From NCBI RefSeq assembly GCF_011100465.1, contig NZ_CP049740.1:310001-374000 (forward strand): 64,000 bases of DNA. The letters run 5' to 3'. The DNA comes from Jeotgalibaca arthritidis (GTDB lineage: Bacteria; Bacillota; Bacilli; Lactobacillales; Aerococcaceae). Positions 35,201 through 43,661 of the stretch are shown piece by piece. The translations under genes and the position numbers were made by a program. Below the pieces are notes generated by a model. It had not been told where the DNA came from. It did not search any database and saw nothing but the letters and a program-made list of their open reading frames with translations. Within the stretch, counting starts at the first letter, position 1. Each line of letters starts with the position of its first letter.

Positions 35201-35235
35201 TTGCAAAATCTACCATAATATAGTCTCCCTTTTAT

Positions 35236-36030
35236 CTAGTTTAAAAGTTCTTCTATTGTGTCTAACAAGCTTTCTGTTTCATTACTGCCAATTTCAGTTT
35301 TTGATACGGCCTTCACATCAGGATGGCCATTTGACATAACAAAGCTATGACCAACTTCTGTTAGCATTTCAATATCATTTGGGCTATCTCCAAAAGCAGC
35401 TGATTCTTCCTTTGTGATACCCCATTTTTCTTGAAGGATACGGATCCCACGCCCTTTATGCATACCTGGTTGAATCAAATCAACAAAACCAAAGCCACTC
35501 GCTACTGGGATTAAATCACCATTTAGTTCACCATGTAAATAATCTAGTACTTTAGGAACTTCTTCTTCTGGAAATGCTGTAGCAAATTTAAAAATATCAT
35601 CGTTAATATTATCAAAGTTAGTAACTTGAACAAGGTTACGGAAATATTTTTGGAACATTTTATAGTAATCACTAGGAATATCGGTATGAACATAGGCACC
35701 ATTTTTACCACATAAGATAAACGGCACGTTTCCATACTCTCTAAGTGTGTGTATCGCATGACTAACCACGTCCATCGAGATAAGAGCACTATCTAATTCT
35801 TTCCCATTTTCAATAATATAAGCACCATTTTCTGCGATAAAAGTCATTTGATCATGGTAGTCTTCTAAATAATATTTTAATTGGGGAAACTGATTACCGC
35901 TCGCACATACAAAGCGAACGTTTTTTTCTTTCATTTGAGTAAACAGTTTTGAAAACCGTTCTCTATTATATTCTTTTTCTGAATTTAAAAAGGTACCGTC
36001 CATATCTACTGCAATTAATTTTACTGCCAT
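35236..36030 (-). CDS. Cof-type HAD-superfamily hydrolase
   Basis: A 264-residue protein with DMDGTFLN at residues 9-16, the motif II serine in CASGNQ, and motif IV GDSPNDIEML near 215, then MSNGHPDVKAVS. It belongs to the IIB-cap sugar-phosphate phosphatase group (YidA/Cof/YwtE) with unknown substrate. GGGGAG precedes the start. It sits between two broken genes (FAD-oxidase and AbgT remnants) and looks intact itself. Confidence 0.88.
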   Translation of the reverse strand: MAVKLIAVDMDGTFLNSEKEYNRERFSKLFTQMKEKNVRFVCASGNQFPQLKYYLEDYHDQMTFIAENGAYIIENGKELDSALISMDVVSHAIHTLREYGNVPFILCGKNGAYVHTDIPSDYYKMFQKYFRNLVQVTNFDNINDDIFKFATAFPEEEVPKVLDYLHGELNGDLIPVASGFGFVDLIQPGMHKGRGIRILQEKWGITKEESAAFGDSPNDIEMLTEVGHSFVMSNGHPDVKAVSKTEIGSNETESLLDTIEELLN

Positions 36031-36258
36031 CTTTATACTCTCCCCTATTCCATTTCAAATCGTACCTATCTATTCTACCAATAATCGGCCTCATTTTACA
36101 GCCTTGCATGATATCCTTACATATTGTTCTTTCAACTTCAATAAATCACTTATCAGAATATTAGCTACATCCCAGATGAGAATGCTATTAGAAAATAACT
36201 TATTTTTTATCTTCAATATGTTGTTATGCTATGATATTTTCTATGCGTATTATCATGA

Positions 36259-37470
36259 TTGATTGGTGATACACTGAAAAAACTAATCCGTTCTGTTCCT
36301 ACTCGTTTGCTGACAGCAGTTGTTGTGTTAGCAGGTATTGTTTCTAATATTGCATCAGATGCTGGTTATGTGGTTGTTATCCCACTAGGTGCCATTGTAT
36401 TTGCTGGTGCTGGACGCCATCCGATTGCTGGTTTGGCTGCTGCTTTCGCTGGAGTTTCTGGTGGATTTTCCGCTAACTTGATAATTGGACCGACAGATGC
36501 CCTTTTAACAGGAATTACGAATGCTGCTTTAGAAAGTGCTAATATTGATTACAGCATGTCTGTTACAGGTAACTGGTATTTTATGATTGCTTCTACAGTT
36601 ATTTTAACGATTGTTGGTACATGGGTCACAACGAAAATTATTGAACCTCGTTTAGGTCAATATAATGGTGAGTATATGCCTGATGATGAGCCGTTAACTG
36701 AATTAGAAAATAAAGGTCTTCGCCGCGCCGGTATAGCATTACTTATTTTCATTGTCATTATGGCTGTCATGCTGATTCCTGAAAATGGTGCACTACGCGC
36801 ATTGGATGAAGCAAGTGGACAAATGACAATGGACTATTTCTTAAGTAATGGCCTCATTTTCGCTATCTTTTTCCTATTTGCTATTCCAGGTCTTGTTTAT
36901 GGTATGACAATTGGGAAAATTAAGAGCAGTCACGACTTCGTCGAGAGTATGACAGAATCAATGAAATCAATGGGATCTTATATTGTTTTGGCATTCTTTG
37001 CTGCTCAGTTTATTAATTACTTCTCATATACTAATTTAGGAACGATTCTATCTGTTGAAGGTGCTGAGTTTCTTGAGAACATCGGCTTTAAAGGATTACC
37101 TTTAATTATTTCATTTATTGTTCTAGCAGCATTTCTTGATTTATTTATGGGATCTGCTTCAGCTAAATGGGCAATTATGGCTCCTATCTTTGTGCCAATG
37201 ATGTTCAACTTAGGATTAACACCTGAATTAACACAGATTGCCTATCGTATTGCTGACTCAGTTGTAAACATCATTACGCCACTGATGAGTTACTTCGCAA
37301 TGATTTTAGTCTTTATGAAACGTTATGATAAACGCAGTGGATTAGGAACGTTGATTTCTACTATGTTACCTTATTCAATTGCTTTCTTTATTTCATGGGT
37401 TCTTTTACTAGTTATTTGGTACTTCACAAGTATTCCAATAGGACCAGACGCTTACATGCATTTTAGATAA
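36259..37470 (+). pseudogene. AbgT-family transporter, N-terminally truncated
   Basis: The 403-residue frame carries the C-terminal three quarters of an AbgT (p-aminobenzoyl-glutamate) transporter: SVPTRLLTAVVVLAGIVSN, GRHPIAGLAAAFAGVSGGFSANLIIGPTD, and DLFMGSASAKWAIMAPIFVPM, with about nine membrane helices. Intact members are about 500 residues, so roughly the first 100 are missing. Family similarity begins only at LIGDTLKKLIRS; a TGA codon lies immediately before it, and no Shine-Dalgarno site precedes the TTG at 36259. A decayed gene is the best reading, although a shortened product cannot be excluded. Confidence 0.7.
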
Positions 37471-37476
37471 AAAATA

Positions 37477-37524
37477 AACTTGGAAAAGTAGCTGATTATG
37501 GCTGCTTTTCCAAGTTTTTTATTG
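37477..37524 (+). terminator. Intrinsic terminator after the AbgT remnant
   Basis: AACTTGGAAAAGTAGC / GCTGCTTTTCCAAGTT stem followed by TTTTATTG. Confidence 0.85.
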
Positions 37525-37595
37525 ATTATTTATTAAAGTGTCGAATAGGTAATCAAACTGGCACCCACTCAGCATTTCTTGTTGCCAATTAAAAA

Positions 37596-37633
37596 ATACC
37601 CAGACAATTATTAGCTGTCTGGGTATTTTTTCT
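37596..37633. terminator. Terminator of the deoxynucleoside kinase gene
   Basis: AATACCCAGACA / TGTCTGGGTATT hairpin with A and T tracts on both sides, next to the kinase stop codon. Confidence 0.9.
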
Positions 37634-37635
37634 CA

Positions 37636-38307
37636 TTATTTTGCTGTGAAAGCAGCCATCGCTTCTGTCGAGCGTGCTTCAGCTAATGCATTTTCAATAA
37701 TGTCTAATACGGCCTGTTTGTCTTCCATACGTTCAACAATATCGTATTGATCAATTGATAATTTAATTTTCGCACTGTAGTCATAATCTTGATACCATTG
37801 CTCATAGTTATCATAAAGTAAACGATAATAAGCAAGTAAATCTGGATTATCATCAATTTGCTCGAAATCGCGACCACGTTTTTTAATACGTTCTAAAATC
37901 ATTTCAAATGAGCCATCCAAGTAAATTAACAAATCTGGCGCTTTTTTAGGAATACCATCTAGTTCTTCCATCATATTATCTAAGAGATCATTATAGATAT
38001 CCATTTCTTCAACAGAAATGTTTCCTTGTAAATGATTCACCTTAGTAAACAAGGCATCTTCATAAATGGAACGGTCCAGAACATTATTATTGTCGCTTAG
38101 AGCGGCTTTAATGCTTCTAAAGCGTGCATTTAAAAAGAAGATTTGTAGGCTAAAAGCCCATTTTTCTTGGTTTTCATAAAATTTATCTAAAATTGGATTA
38201 TGGTCAACACTCTCATAAAACGCTTGTGTCCCCATTTCTCTTGCTATGAATTCTGTATAGGTTGATTTACCTGCTCCAATCATACCTGCCAAAACGATCA
38301 CACTCAT
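37636..38307 (-). CDS. Deoxynucleoside kinase (dAK/dGK family)
   Basis: A 223-residue P-loop kinase with GMIGAGKST at residues 7-15, the substrate-binding ESVDHNP near 33, LDRSIYEDALF (DRS motif) near 78, and the LID region RIKKRGRDFE near 142. It phosphorylates deoxyadenosine or deoxyguanosine (perhaps deoxycytidine) for nucleotide salvage; the exact substrate is not certain. It is monocistronic. It complements the nucleoside deoxyribosyltransferase at 6450-6932. Confidence 0.9.
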   Translation of the reverse strand: MSVIVLAGMIGAGKSTYTEFIAREMGTQAFYESVDHNPILDKFYENQEKWAFSLQIFFLNARFRSIKAALSDNNNVLDRSIYEDALFTKVNHLQGNISVEEMDIYNDLLDNMMEELDGIPKKAPDLLIYLDGSFEMILERIKKRGRDFEQIDDNPDLLAYYRLLYDNYEQWYQDYDYSAKIKLSIDQYDIVERMEDKQAVLDIIENALAEARSTEAMAAFTAK

Positions 38308-38397
38308 CAGATCCCTTCCCTTTTGTTAAAATAACAACATTTAGTATTGTATCATTTCCAATAAGCAATATATAGTATTTTTTTATGATAATCCGAA

Positions 38398-38431
38398 TAA
38401 AAAAGCTCTCAGAAAGGAGTCTTCTGAGAGC
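38398..38431 (-). terminator. Intrinsic terminator of the peptide transporter operon
   Basis: GCTCTCAGAA / TTTCTGAGAGC hairpin on the minus strand followed by TTTTTTATT. Confidence 0.92.
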
Positions 38432-38439
38432 GTCAATTA

Positions 38440-40266
38440 TTATTCTGCTGAATCTACATAGTTTTGGTAGAATTCTTCTACTTTAGCTGGATCAGCTACT
38501 AATTCATTTCCTGTTTCAACTAATGGACTAACAGTTGAGTAAGCTTTTAGTTTGTTACCAGCGTATGCTGCGTTAATTTCATCTTGGTTAATCGCATATA
38601 AAACTGCCTTACGCAAGTCAGCACTGTCAGAAACGTCACGGCCACTTGTATTAAATAACATATAAGCTACACCGTTACTTGGAATACTTTGAAGTGCTAG
38701 AGCTTCTTCGCCTTCTACGATATCATATTTCGTTTCATCCAATCCGTACAATAAGTGGATTTCACCAGAACGTAATGAAGATAGCGCACTATCTAAATCG
38801 GCAATAAAGCGAACAGTGACGTTAGCAATATTAGCTTCGTGCTCTGTTCCTGTCATGTAAGCTGGATTTTTTTGGAAAACAGCTTCGTAGTCATTCTTTT
38901 GAATCATCGTATATGGACCACTTGTATAAAGGTGGTTATCGTAAGTTGCGCCTTCTGTTACAGCACGTTGATCACCGTAAGCAATATCTGTATTCACATC
39001 GTAGCTTGCTACATCATACGTATTGATTGCTGTCACTTGTTTCTCAGAAACAATACCTGCTGATTGGTGAGCTAGGTAGTTTAATACTTGTGGGAAAGGC
39101 TCTGTTGTTGTCAACTTAAGCACTTGGTAACGACCTGCTGCATTATCCACTTGGTCTACTGCTTCAACTGCTTCAGTTAAACCAGCAGGTAAATCAGCTT
39201 CCAAAGCTTCAAGAATGGTTGCTGAACCATCAGATAGTTGAGCTGATTCTAATTCGCTTAAATCGGTTACCAATTCTACAGTATTAATATGTTCGTGCAA
39301 TGAGTATGTACGGTGGTCAGGGACTGAATTTGCATCTTTAGCACGGTTTAGTGAGAAGATAACATCTTGTCCGCTAACTAATTCACCTGTATCGACAGCT
39401 TGATTGTTTTCTACTTTTGCAAAGTTAATATCATCTCTTAACACAAAGTAATAGTCTGAATTACCTTCAGCAATCGCATGGCTGTATGATAATGAACCGT
39501 CAGAAACAACCTTATCGTCATCTGTTAAGTTCACTAAACGCACATACATATTCGTATTTAATTGGTTGATTGAACCATCATTTCCTTTAATTGGGTCAAG
39601 TGATGTTAAGTTCCCCATTGTTTGCGTTAATAGCAACGTATCCGTGTCATTTAGGGACTCGTCAACAAAAGAAACTGGTTCCCAAGCAAATGCACGTGAT
39701 TTCGATAGACGAATAGAATCTGCTTGTAAGACATTTTTATTAAAAGCTTGTGCTTTTAAAGACGTATACAAGGGAACGATATAAGCATTCTCCGTTACTA
39801 AAACATCTTCCAACTCTTTATAAGTTGATACATACTCTTCTGGTGTTTCAAGAGCTGCTTGATTAATTAAAGCATCGACATCAGGGTTTGACATAATACT
39901 ATAGTCCCCACCTGTAATAAATAGTGAACGAACCGCATAGTCAGGGTTACCTGTTACTGTTGTCCAGCTCGAAATAGCTAGATCATAGTTACCTGCTTCT
40001 TTTTGAGCGGTAAAGCTCGCATAATCAGGTTGGGTATTTAATTTGACATCAAAGCCATTTTTAATCAGTTGATCACGAACAATGTTCATATCCGTTTCAT
40101 TTGCACTTGTTCCTAAAATTTCAATCGTTGTTTTTTCGGCAACATCGACTGTTGCAGAACTGTCTGTATTACCAGATGTTTGATTCGCATCGCCTTCAGT
40201 TTGAACCGAGCAAGCTGCCAATACCATAGCAGCAGTTGCAATAAAAGGTAGTAATTTTTTCTTCAT
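38440..40266 (-). CDS. Peptide ABC transporter substrate-binding lipoprotein, circularly permuted
   Basis: A 608-residue lipoprotein (lipobox LAAC, Cys 19). It is built of SBP_bac_5 (OppA/DppE) parts in the wrong order. Residues about 46-200 (QLIKNGFDVKLNT, YASFTAQKEAGNYDLAISSW, SNPDVDALINQAA, YKELEDVLVTENAYIVPLY) correspond to the usual C-terminal lobe segment. The usual N-terminal start (LLLTQTMGNLTSLDPIKGND) comes only at about 212. The protein ends with DLRKAVLYAINQDEINAAYAG and a short helix, exactly where the displaced segment would normally continue. It captures peptides outside the membrane for the permeases encoded upstream. The ligand is not known; the UGC specifier in the operon leader hints at cysteine supply. 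Confidence 0.88.
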   Translation of the reverse strand: MKKKLLPFIATAAMVLAACSVQTEGDANQTSGNTDSSATVDVAEKTTIEILGTSANETDMNIVRDQLIKNGFDVKLNTQPDYASFTAQKEAGNYDLAISSWTTVTGNPDYAVRSLFITGGDYSIMSNPDVDALINQAALETPEEYVSTYKELEDVLVTENAYIVPLYTSLKAQAFNKNVLQADSIRLSKSRAFAWEPVSFVDESLNDTDTLLLTQTMGNLTSLDPIKGNDGSINQLNTNMYVRLVNLTDDDKVVSDGSLSYSHAIAEGNSDYYFVLRDDINFAKVENNQAVDTGELVSGQDVIFSLNRAKDANSVPDHRTYSLHEHINTVELVTDLSELESAQLSDGSATILEALEADLPAGLTEAVEAVDQVDNAAGRYQVLKLTTTEPFPQVLNYLAHQSAGIVSEKQVTAINTYDVASYDVNTDIAYGDQRAVTEGATYDNHLYTSGPYTMIQKNDYEAVFQKNPAYMTGTEHEANIANVTVRFIADLDSALSSLRSGEIHLLYGLDETKYDIVEGEEALALQSIPSNGVAYMLFNTSGRDVSDSADLRKAVLYAINQDEINAAYAGNKLKAYSTVSPLVETGNELVADPAKVEEFYQNYVDSAE

Positions 40267-40292
40267 CTTTATTCTCCTCCGTTTGTTGTTTT

Positions 40293-41744
40293 TTAATTCA
40301 ATTTAGGATCCGTTGCATCTCGCAAACCGTCCCCTAAAAAGTTGAATGATAATACTAGTAAAATAATCGCCAAGCCTGGATAGATAGCCAAGTAAGGGTT
40401 GGTTTCTAAATACTCACTACCAATTCTGAGGATATTCCCCCATTCTGGCACATGAGCTTCAACGCCTAGTCCTAAATAACTCAAACTACTTGTTGAAATA
40501 ACCGCCGTTCCGATTGTTAGAGTGGAACGGATAATCATTGGCGCCATAGCATTTGGAATAATATGTTTACGGATAATAAACAGATTGCTTTGTCCCAGTG
40601 AACGAGCAGCCTCTACATATTCGTAATTAGCAACTTGCATCACGTTTGCCCGCATTGTTCTTGCATAAGATGGAATGGATCCTAAACTTAGTGCAATAAT
40701 TAAGTTGGTCGTTGAAGCACCAAATGCTGCTACAATCGTAATCGCTAGTAACATTCCTGGTATAGCATAAAGCACATCTAACAATCGCATGATGATGCTA
40801 TCTGTACGATTACCGTAAAAACCAGAAATAGCTCCTAGACTACCACCTAAGAAAAATGGTAGCAATGTCGATAGTAATCCGACAGAAAGTGAAATTTGTG
40901 AGCCAAAAATAATCCGCGAGAACACGTCTCTTCCATAATTATCTGTTCCAAACGGGTAAGCTAATGATGGTTTTTGCAAGATATTTTGGTAGTTATTTTG
41001 AACAGCAAAGGTTTGACTAAAGGTCCAATTGCTCGTGACTGCCATAGCAACTAAGAAAGTGATAAAGAACAGGCCTAGTAAAGCCGCATGGTTACGCGTT
41101 AACTTTTCTCGGACACTTGTTTGACGTCTTTCTCCAGATAAGTTTTGATCGAAACGCACCATCGAAACAACAACAAACAATGCTAATACATTTCCAGTTA
41201 TAGTTGTTAGACCTAGTAGAACAAGCAAGGTATGTTTCAATGGTTTAGACCAGCTATACCATTGATCCCCCTTTATTAAAATAAAAAGGTGGAAAAGTAA
41301 GATGGCAACCAATCCATAGAGGGTTGGTAAAAACGTATTTGAAACAAAGGGTTTAAATAAATTTAAGCCACTTACCACAATCATAACAAGGTCAACCAAC
41401 ACCATATAAATACTATAAATATAGGCTGTCGTTATTACCTTTTTCACTAAGAACAAAGCTGATATGAAACTAAAGATATTTCCAGCTGCTAATCCTAGTA
41501 TAAAGAGCACAGCTGAAAGGCTGATCAATCGATTTGGCTGCTCTAAATTAATCCGATTTCGTTTAATTAAAAAGACTAATAAACTATGTAGACTACTAAC
41601 GACAATATTGACGGCAGCTGCCACTAATAAAATAGGTTGAAATGCTGTTATAGATAATAGTAGAAAGACAACAGCTAAAGCCCATGACAAGCCGTTATTA
41701 AATTGCATTTGATTTATAATCTGTGATACACGATAACTTCTCAT
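40293..41744 (-). CDS. Peptide ABC transporter permease (DppC/OppC type) with N-terminal extension
   Basis: 483 residues against about 300 for a usual OppC. The canonical permease starts near residue 207 (REKLTRNHAALLGLFFIT) and contains FGTDNYGRDVFSR, the EAA loop YVEAARSLGQSNLFIIRKHIIPN and C-terminal LSFNFLGDGLRDATDPKLN. The first 200 residues hold about six additional membrane helices without similarity that I recognise. It pairs with the permease 12 bases upstream and the binding protein 26 bases downstream. Confidence 0.9.
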   Translation of the reverse strand: MRSYRVSQIINQMQFNNGLSWALAVVFLLLSITAFQPILLVAAAVNIVVSSLHSLLVFLIKRNRINLEQPNRLISLSAVLFILGLAAGNIFSFISALFLVKKVITTAYIYSIYMVLVDLVMIVVSGLNLFKPFVSNTFLPTLYGLVAILLFHLFILIKGDQWYSWSKPLKHTLLVLLGLTTITGNVLALFVVVSMVRFDQNLSGERRQTSVREKLTRNHAALLGLFFITFLVAMAVTSNWTFSQTFAVQNNYQNILQKPSLAYPFGTDNYGRDVFSRIIFGSQISLSVGLLSTLLPFFLGGSLGAISGFYGNRTDSIIMRLLDVLYAIPGMLLAITIVAAFGASTTNLIIALSLGSIPSYARTMRANVMQVANYEYVEAARSLGQSNLFIIRKHIIPNAMAPMIIRSTLTIGTAVISTSSLSYLGLGVEAHVPEWGNILRIGSEYLETNPYLAIYPGLAIILLVLSFNFLGDGLRDATDPKLN

Positions 41745-41756
41745 TTTATCTCCCCC

Positions 41757-43199
41757 CTACTTCCCATATTGTCCATTTTGAATATTTGAGCGAATACGAG
41801 GGTCTAAGAAACTATAGAGCATATCAACAAACATATTAACGATGGAAAGGATGATAGCAATATAGATAACCCCGCCCATCACACTCGGTATATCTGGGAT
41901 AAATTGCTTATCTACTATATAACTACCAACACCATTAATATTAAATACTTTTTCAGTTACCGATGAACCACCCAACATACCTCCAAATTGAAGACCAATG
42001 ACGGTTACAATCGGAATTAAGGCATTAGGAACGGCATGACGTAAAATAATACGGCTACGTGACAAGCCTTTCGCTCTAGCTGTTAAGATATAGTCTTCAT
42101 TAATCACTTCTAAAGTAGATGATCGAGTCATACGCGCAACGGATGCCATTAAGCCTGTTCCTAAAACAACTGCCGGCATAATCAATGACGCCATATTATT
42201 GACATTATAGGTAGCTGGCAACCAACCTAAGTTAATGGAAAATGTCAAAATAAAAATTAAGCCTTGCCAAAAACTTGGGATAGAAATACCAATCAGAGCG
42301 ATAAACATAAATAAATGATCAAAGGTTGAATTAGCTTTAACGGCTGCATAAACACCTGCTGGTAGTGCGACTATGACTGATAGTGACAAGGCAAAGAGAG
42401 TTAATTCAAGCGTCACAGGGAATCGTCTGAGTAAGGACGTCACCACACGCTCATTACCTTGGTAGGCATTACCTAAATCAAAAGTGAAGACACCTTTTAT
42501 CGTTCGACTTAATTGACTCCAATAAGAATCATTTAAGCCATGCATATTTCTGAAGTTTTCAATCTGATCAGGGGTTGCTTGATTTCCTAAAATATTAGTC
42601 GCGGGATCAGATGGTGAAAAATAAAGAAGTGTAAAAACAATAACAGTTACTCCAACAATAACAAAGAGCATCATGACCAAACGAGCTGCTAAATAATAGA
42701 GCGTTGGCTTTGATACAATACCTAAAAAGAGATACATCGGCCATGCTAGGATAATGGATAAAATAAAGAGTGGTGTATAAGCGAACGCATCAAGTGTTGC
42801 TTTTAAATAACTATACTCCTCAACTTGCTTATCCTCATAGTAAGCTGTTTTCCACTTTTCTTTTTCATTCTTGAGTTCTAATTGAAAACGACCTTCTACA
42901 TCTTTTTCAATTTGAATTGGCGTTTTTTCAATGCTTAAGTATCGGTTCTTCTTTAACTCTTGCTGTTGAATTTTTTCTTTTAAGTCTTGCTTCCGTCCAC
43001 TTGATTCAAAGGCTTCATCAATATCAGCTGATGATAAGTGATGCTTGGTCTTTTTACTCAAGAGGAATGTTATCCAGACAATTAGATGAAAGAACAGACC
43101 ACTGATGACTAATGCGATTTTCCACGACTGTTTTTGGTAAGCTCTTGTGTAAAGATACTGGAGGTTATCCAGCCATTTACTTTTTCCTACTGCCTCCAA
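41757..43199 (-). CDS. Peptide ABC transporter permease (DppB/OppB type) with N-terminal extension
   Basis: 480 residues against about 310 for a usual OppB. The canonical part begins near residue 168 (YYLAARLVMMLFVIVGVTVIVF) and shows FSPSDPA, FDLGNAY, the EAA loop YILTARAKGLSRSRIILRHAVPNA and a C-terminal LDPRIR. The N-terminal 165 residues contain one membrane helix near 27-47, a charged cytoplasmic-looking segment rich in Lys and Glu (50-130), and a second helix near 140-160. It is the first gene of the operon, behind the T-box-like leader. Confidence 0.9.
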   Translation of the reverse strand: MEAVGKSKWLDNLQYLYTRAYQKQSWKIALVISGLFFHLIVWITFLLSKKTKHHLSSADIDEAFESSGRKQDLKEKIQQQELKKNRYLSIEKTPIQIEKDVEGRFQLELKNEKEKWKTAYYEDKQVEEYSYLKATLDAFAYTPLFILSIILAWPMYLFLGIVSKPTLYYLAARLVMMLFVIVGVTVIVFTLLYFSPSDPATNILGNQATPDQIENFRNMHGLNDSYWSQLSRTIKGVFTFDLGNAYQGNERVVTSLLRRFPVTLELTLFALSLSVIVALPAGVYAAVKANSTFDHLFMFIALIGISIPSFWQGLIFILTFSINLGWLPATYNVNNMASLIMPAVVLGTGLMASVARMTRSSTLEVINEDYILTARAKGLSRSRIILRHAVPNALIPIVTVIGLQFGGMLGGSSVTEKVFNINGVGSYIVDKQFIPDIPSVMGGVIYIAIILSIVNMFVDMLYSFLDPRIRSNIQNGQYGK

Positions 43200-43217
43200 C
43201 TACTCTCCTCCTCTTTC

Positions 43218-43294
43218 AAAAAAAAAACACCCCTAAATAAACTGTTCATAAAACAGTCTACTTAAGGGTAAAATAGTTAATTTTACCCTTAAGT
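43218..43294 (-). terminator. Leader terminator and competing antiterminator of the peptide transporter operon
   Basis: On the minus strand an 18-bp hairpin (43229-43269, several G-U pairs) is followed by about ten U. Its 5' arm is also the 3' arm of a perfect 14-bp hairpin, ACTTAAGGGTAAAA / TTTTACCCTTAAGT (43260-43294). The two structures exclude each other, as in an attenuator. Confidence 0.8.
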
Positions 43295-43524
43295 AACAGC
43301 ACGCAAAAAGGCAAGCTGTTGCTCAGTCCAATACGGAATTTCTTCTATAATGGCTTGCTGTAACGGGCAATCCCGTTATGGGCTGATTAAAACGTCACCC
43401 ATACGACTCCAAGATGCACTTCCAAACCTTTTATCAGATCCCCTCACACCAAACGGGACTCGCTTTACTCATAATCTAGTCTGTACTCTTCTTTTCATAG
43501 TCTTTTATTTCGAATGTTTAGCTG
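43295..43524 (-). promoter_or_regulatory. T-box-like leader with UGC (Cys) specifier
   Basis: The first half folds like T-box Stem I. The specifier loop is GAGUA on the 5' side and GAAGUGCA on the 3' side, bounded by AAGA/UCUU and CAGAC/GUUUG helices, giving UGC (cysteine) at 43416-43418. The distal part is AGCGAG-UCCC-GUUUGGUGUGA-GGGGA, the Stem I apical pattern. TATGGG/CCCATA and AACGGG/CCCGTT hairpins follow. The conserved T-box sequence (AGGGUGGNACCGCG) is missing, so tRNA 3'-end sensing is doubtful. Confidence 0.55.
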
Positions 43525-43530
43525 ATTCTT

Positions 43531-43559
43531 AATATAGCAGAGCGCCTTTCTTCCGTCAA
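43531..43559 (-). promoter_or_regulatory. Sigma-A promoter of the peptide transporter operon
   Basis: TTGACG (43554-43559), 17-base spacer, TATATT (43531-43536). It gives a leader of about 325 bases before the first permease gene. Confidence 0.85.
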
Positions 43560-43661
43560 GAACAATCGCTTACTTTTTTTCAGAAGAAAAGTTTCCTTTC
43601 TTTTTTAGAGAAAGCGTGCTATTTTTTGATTAACACTATTTTCTCGAGGAAGGATGTCAAT

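Noticed and set aside
38440..40266. Two tandem binding domains in the peptide receptor
   Set aside because: The N-terminal block matches only one sub-segment of the family and the C-terminal block lacks exactly that segment, so permutation explains the protein better than duplication.
43469..43498. Nine-codon ORF (MKRRVQTRL) at the start of the peptide-transporter leader, as a possible Arg leader peptide
   Set aside because: No ribosome site, and the same bases build the 5' side of the T-box-like Stem I. The Arg codons are explained by the purine-rich RNA motif.
43350..43532. ORF of 60 codons on the plus strand in the 43.4 kb leader
   Set aside because: Antisense to the T-box-like RNA; it arises from the structured sequence and has no promoter or ribosome site.
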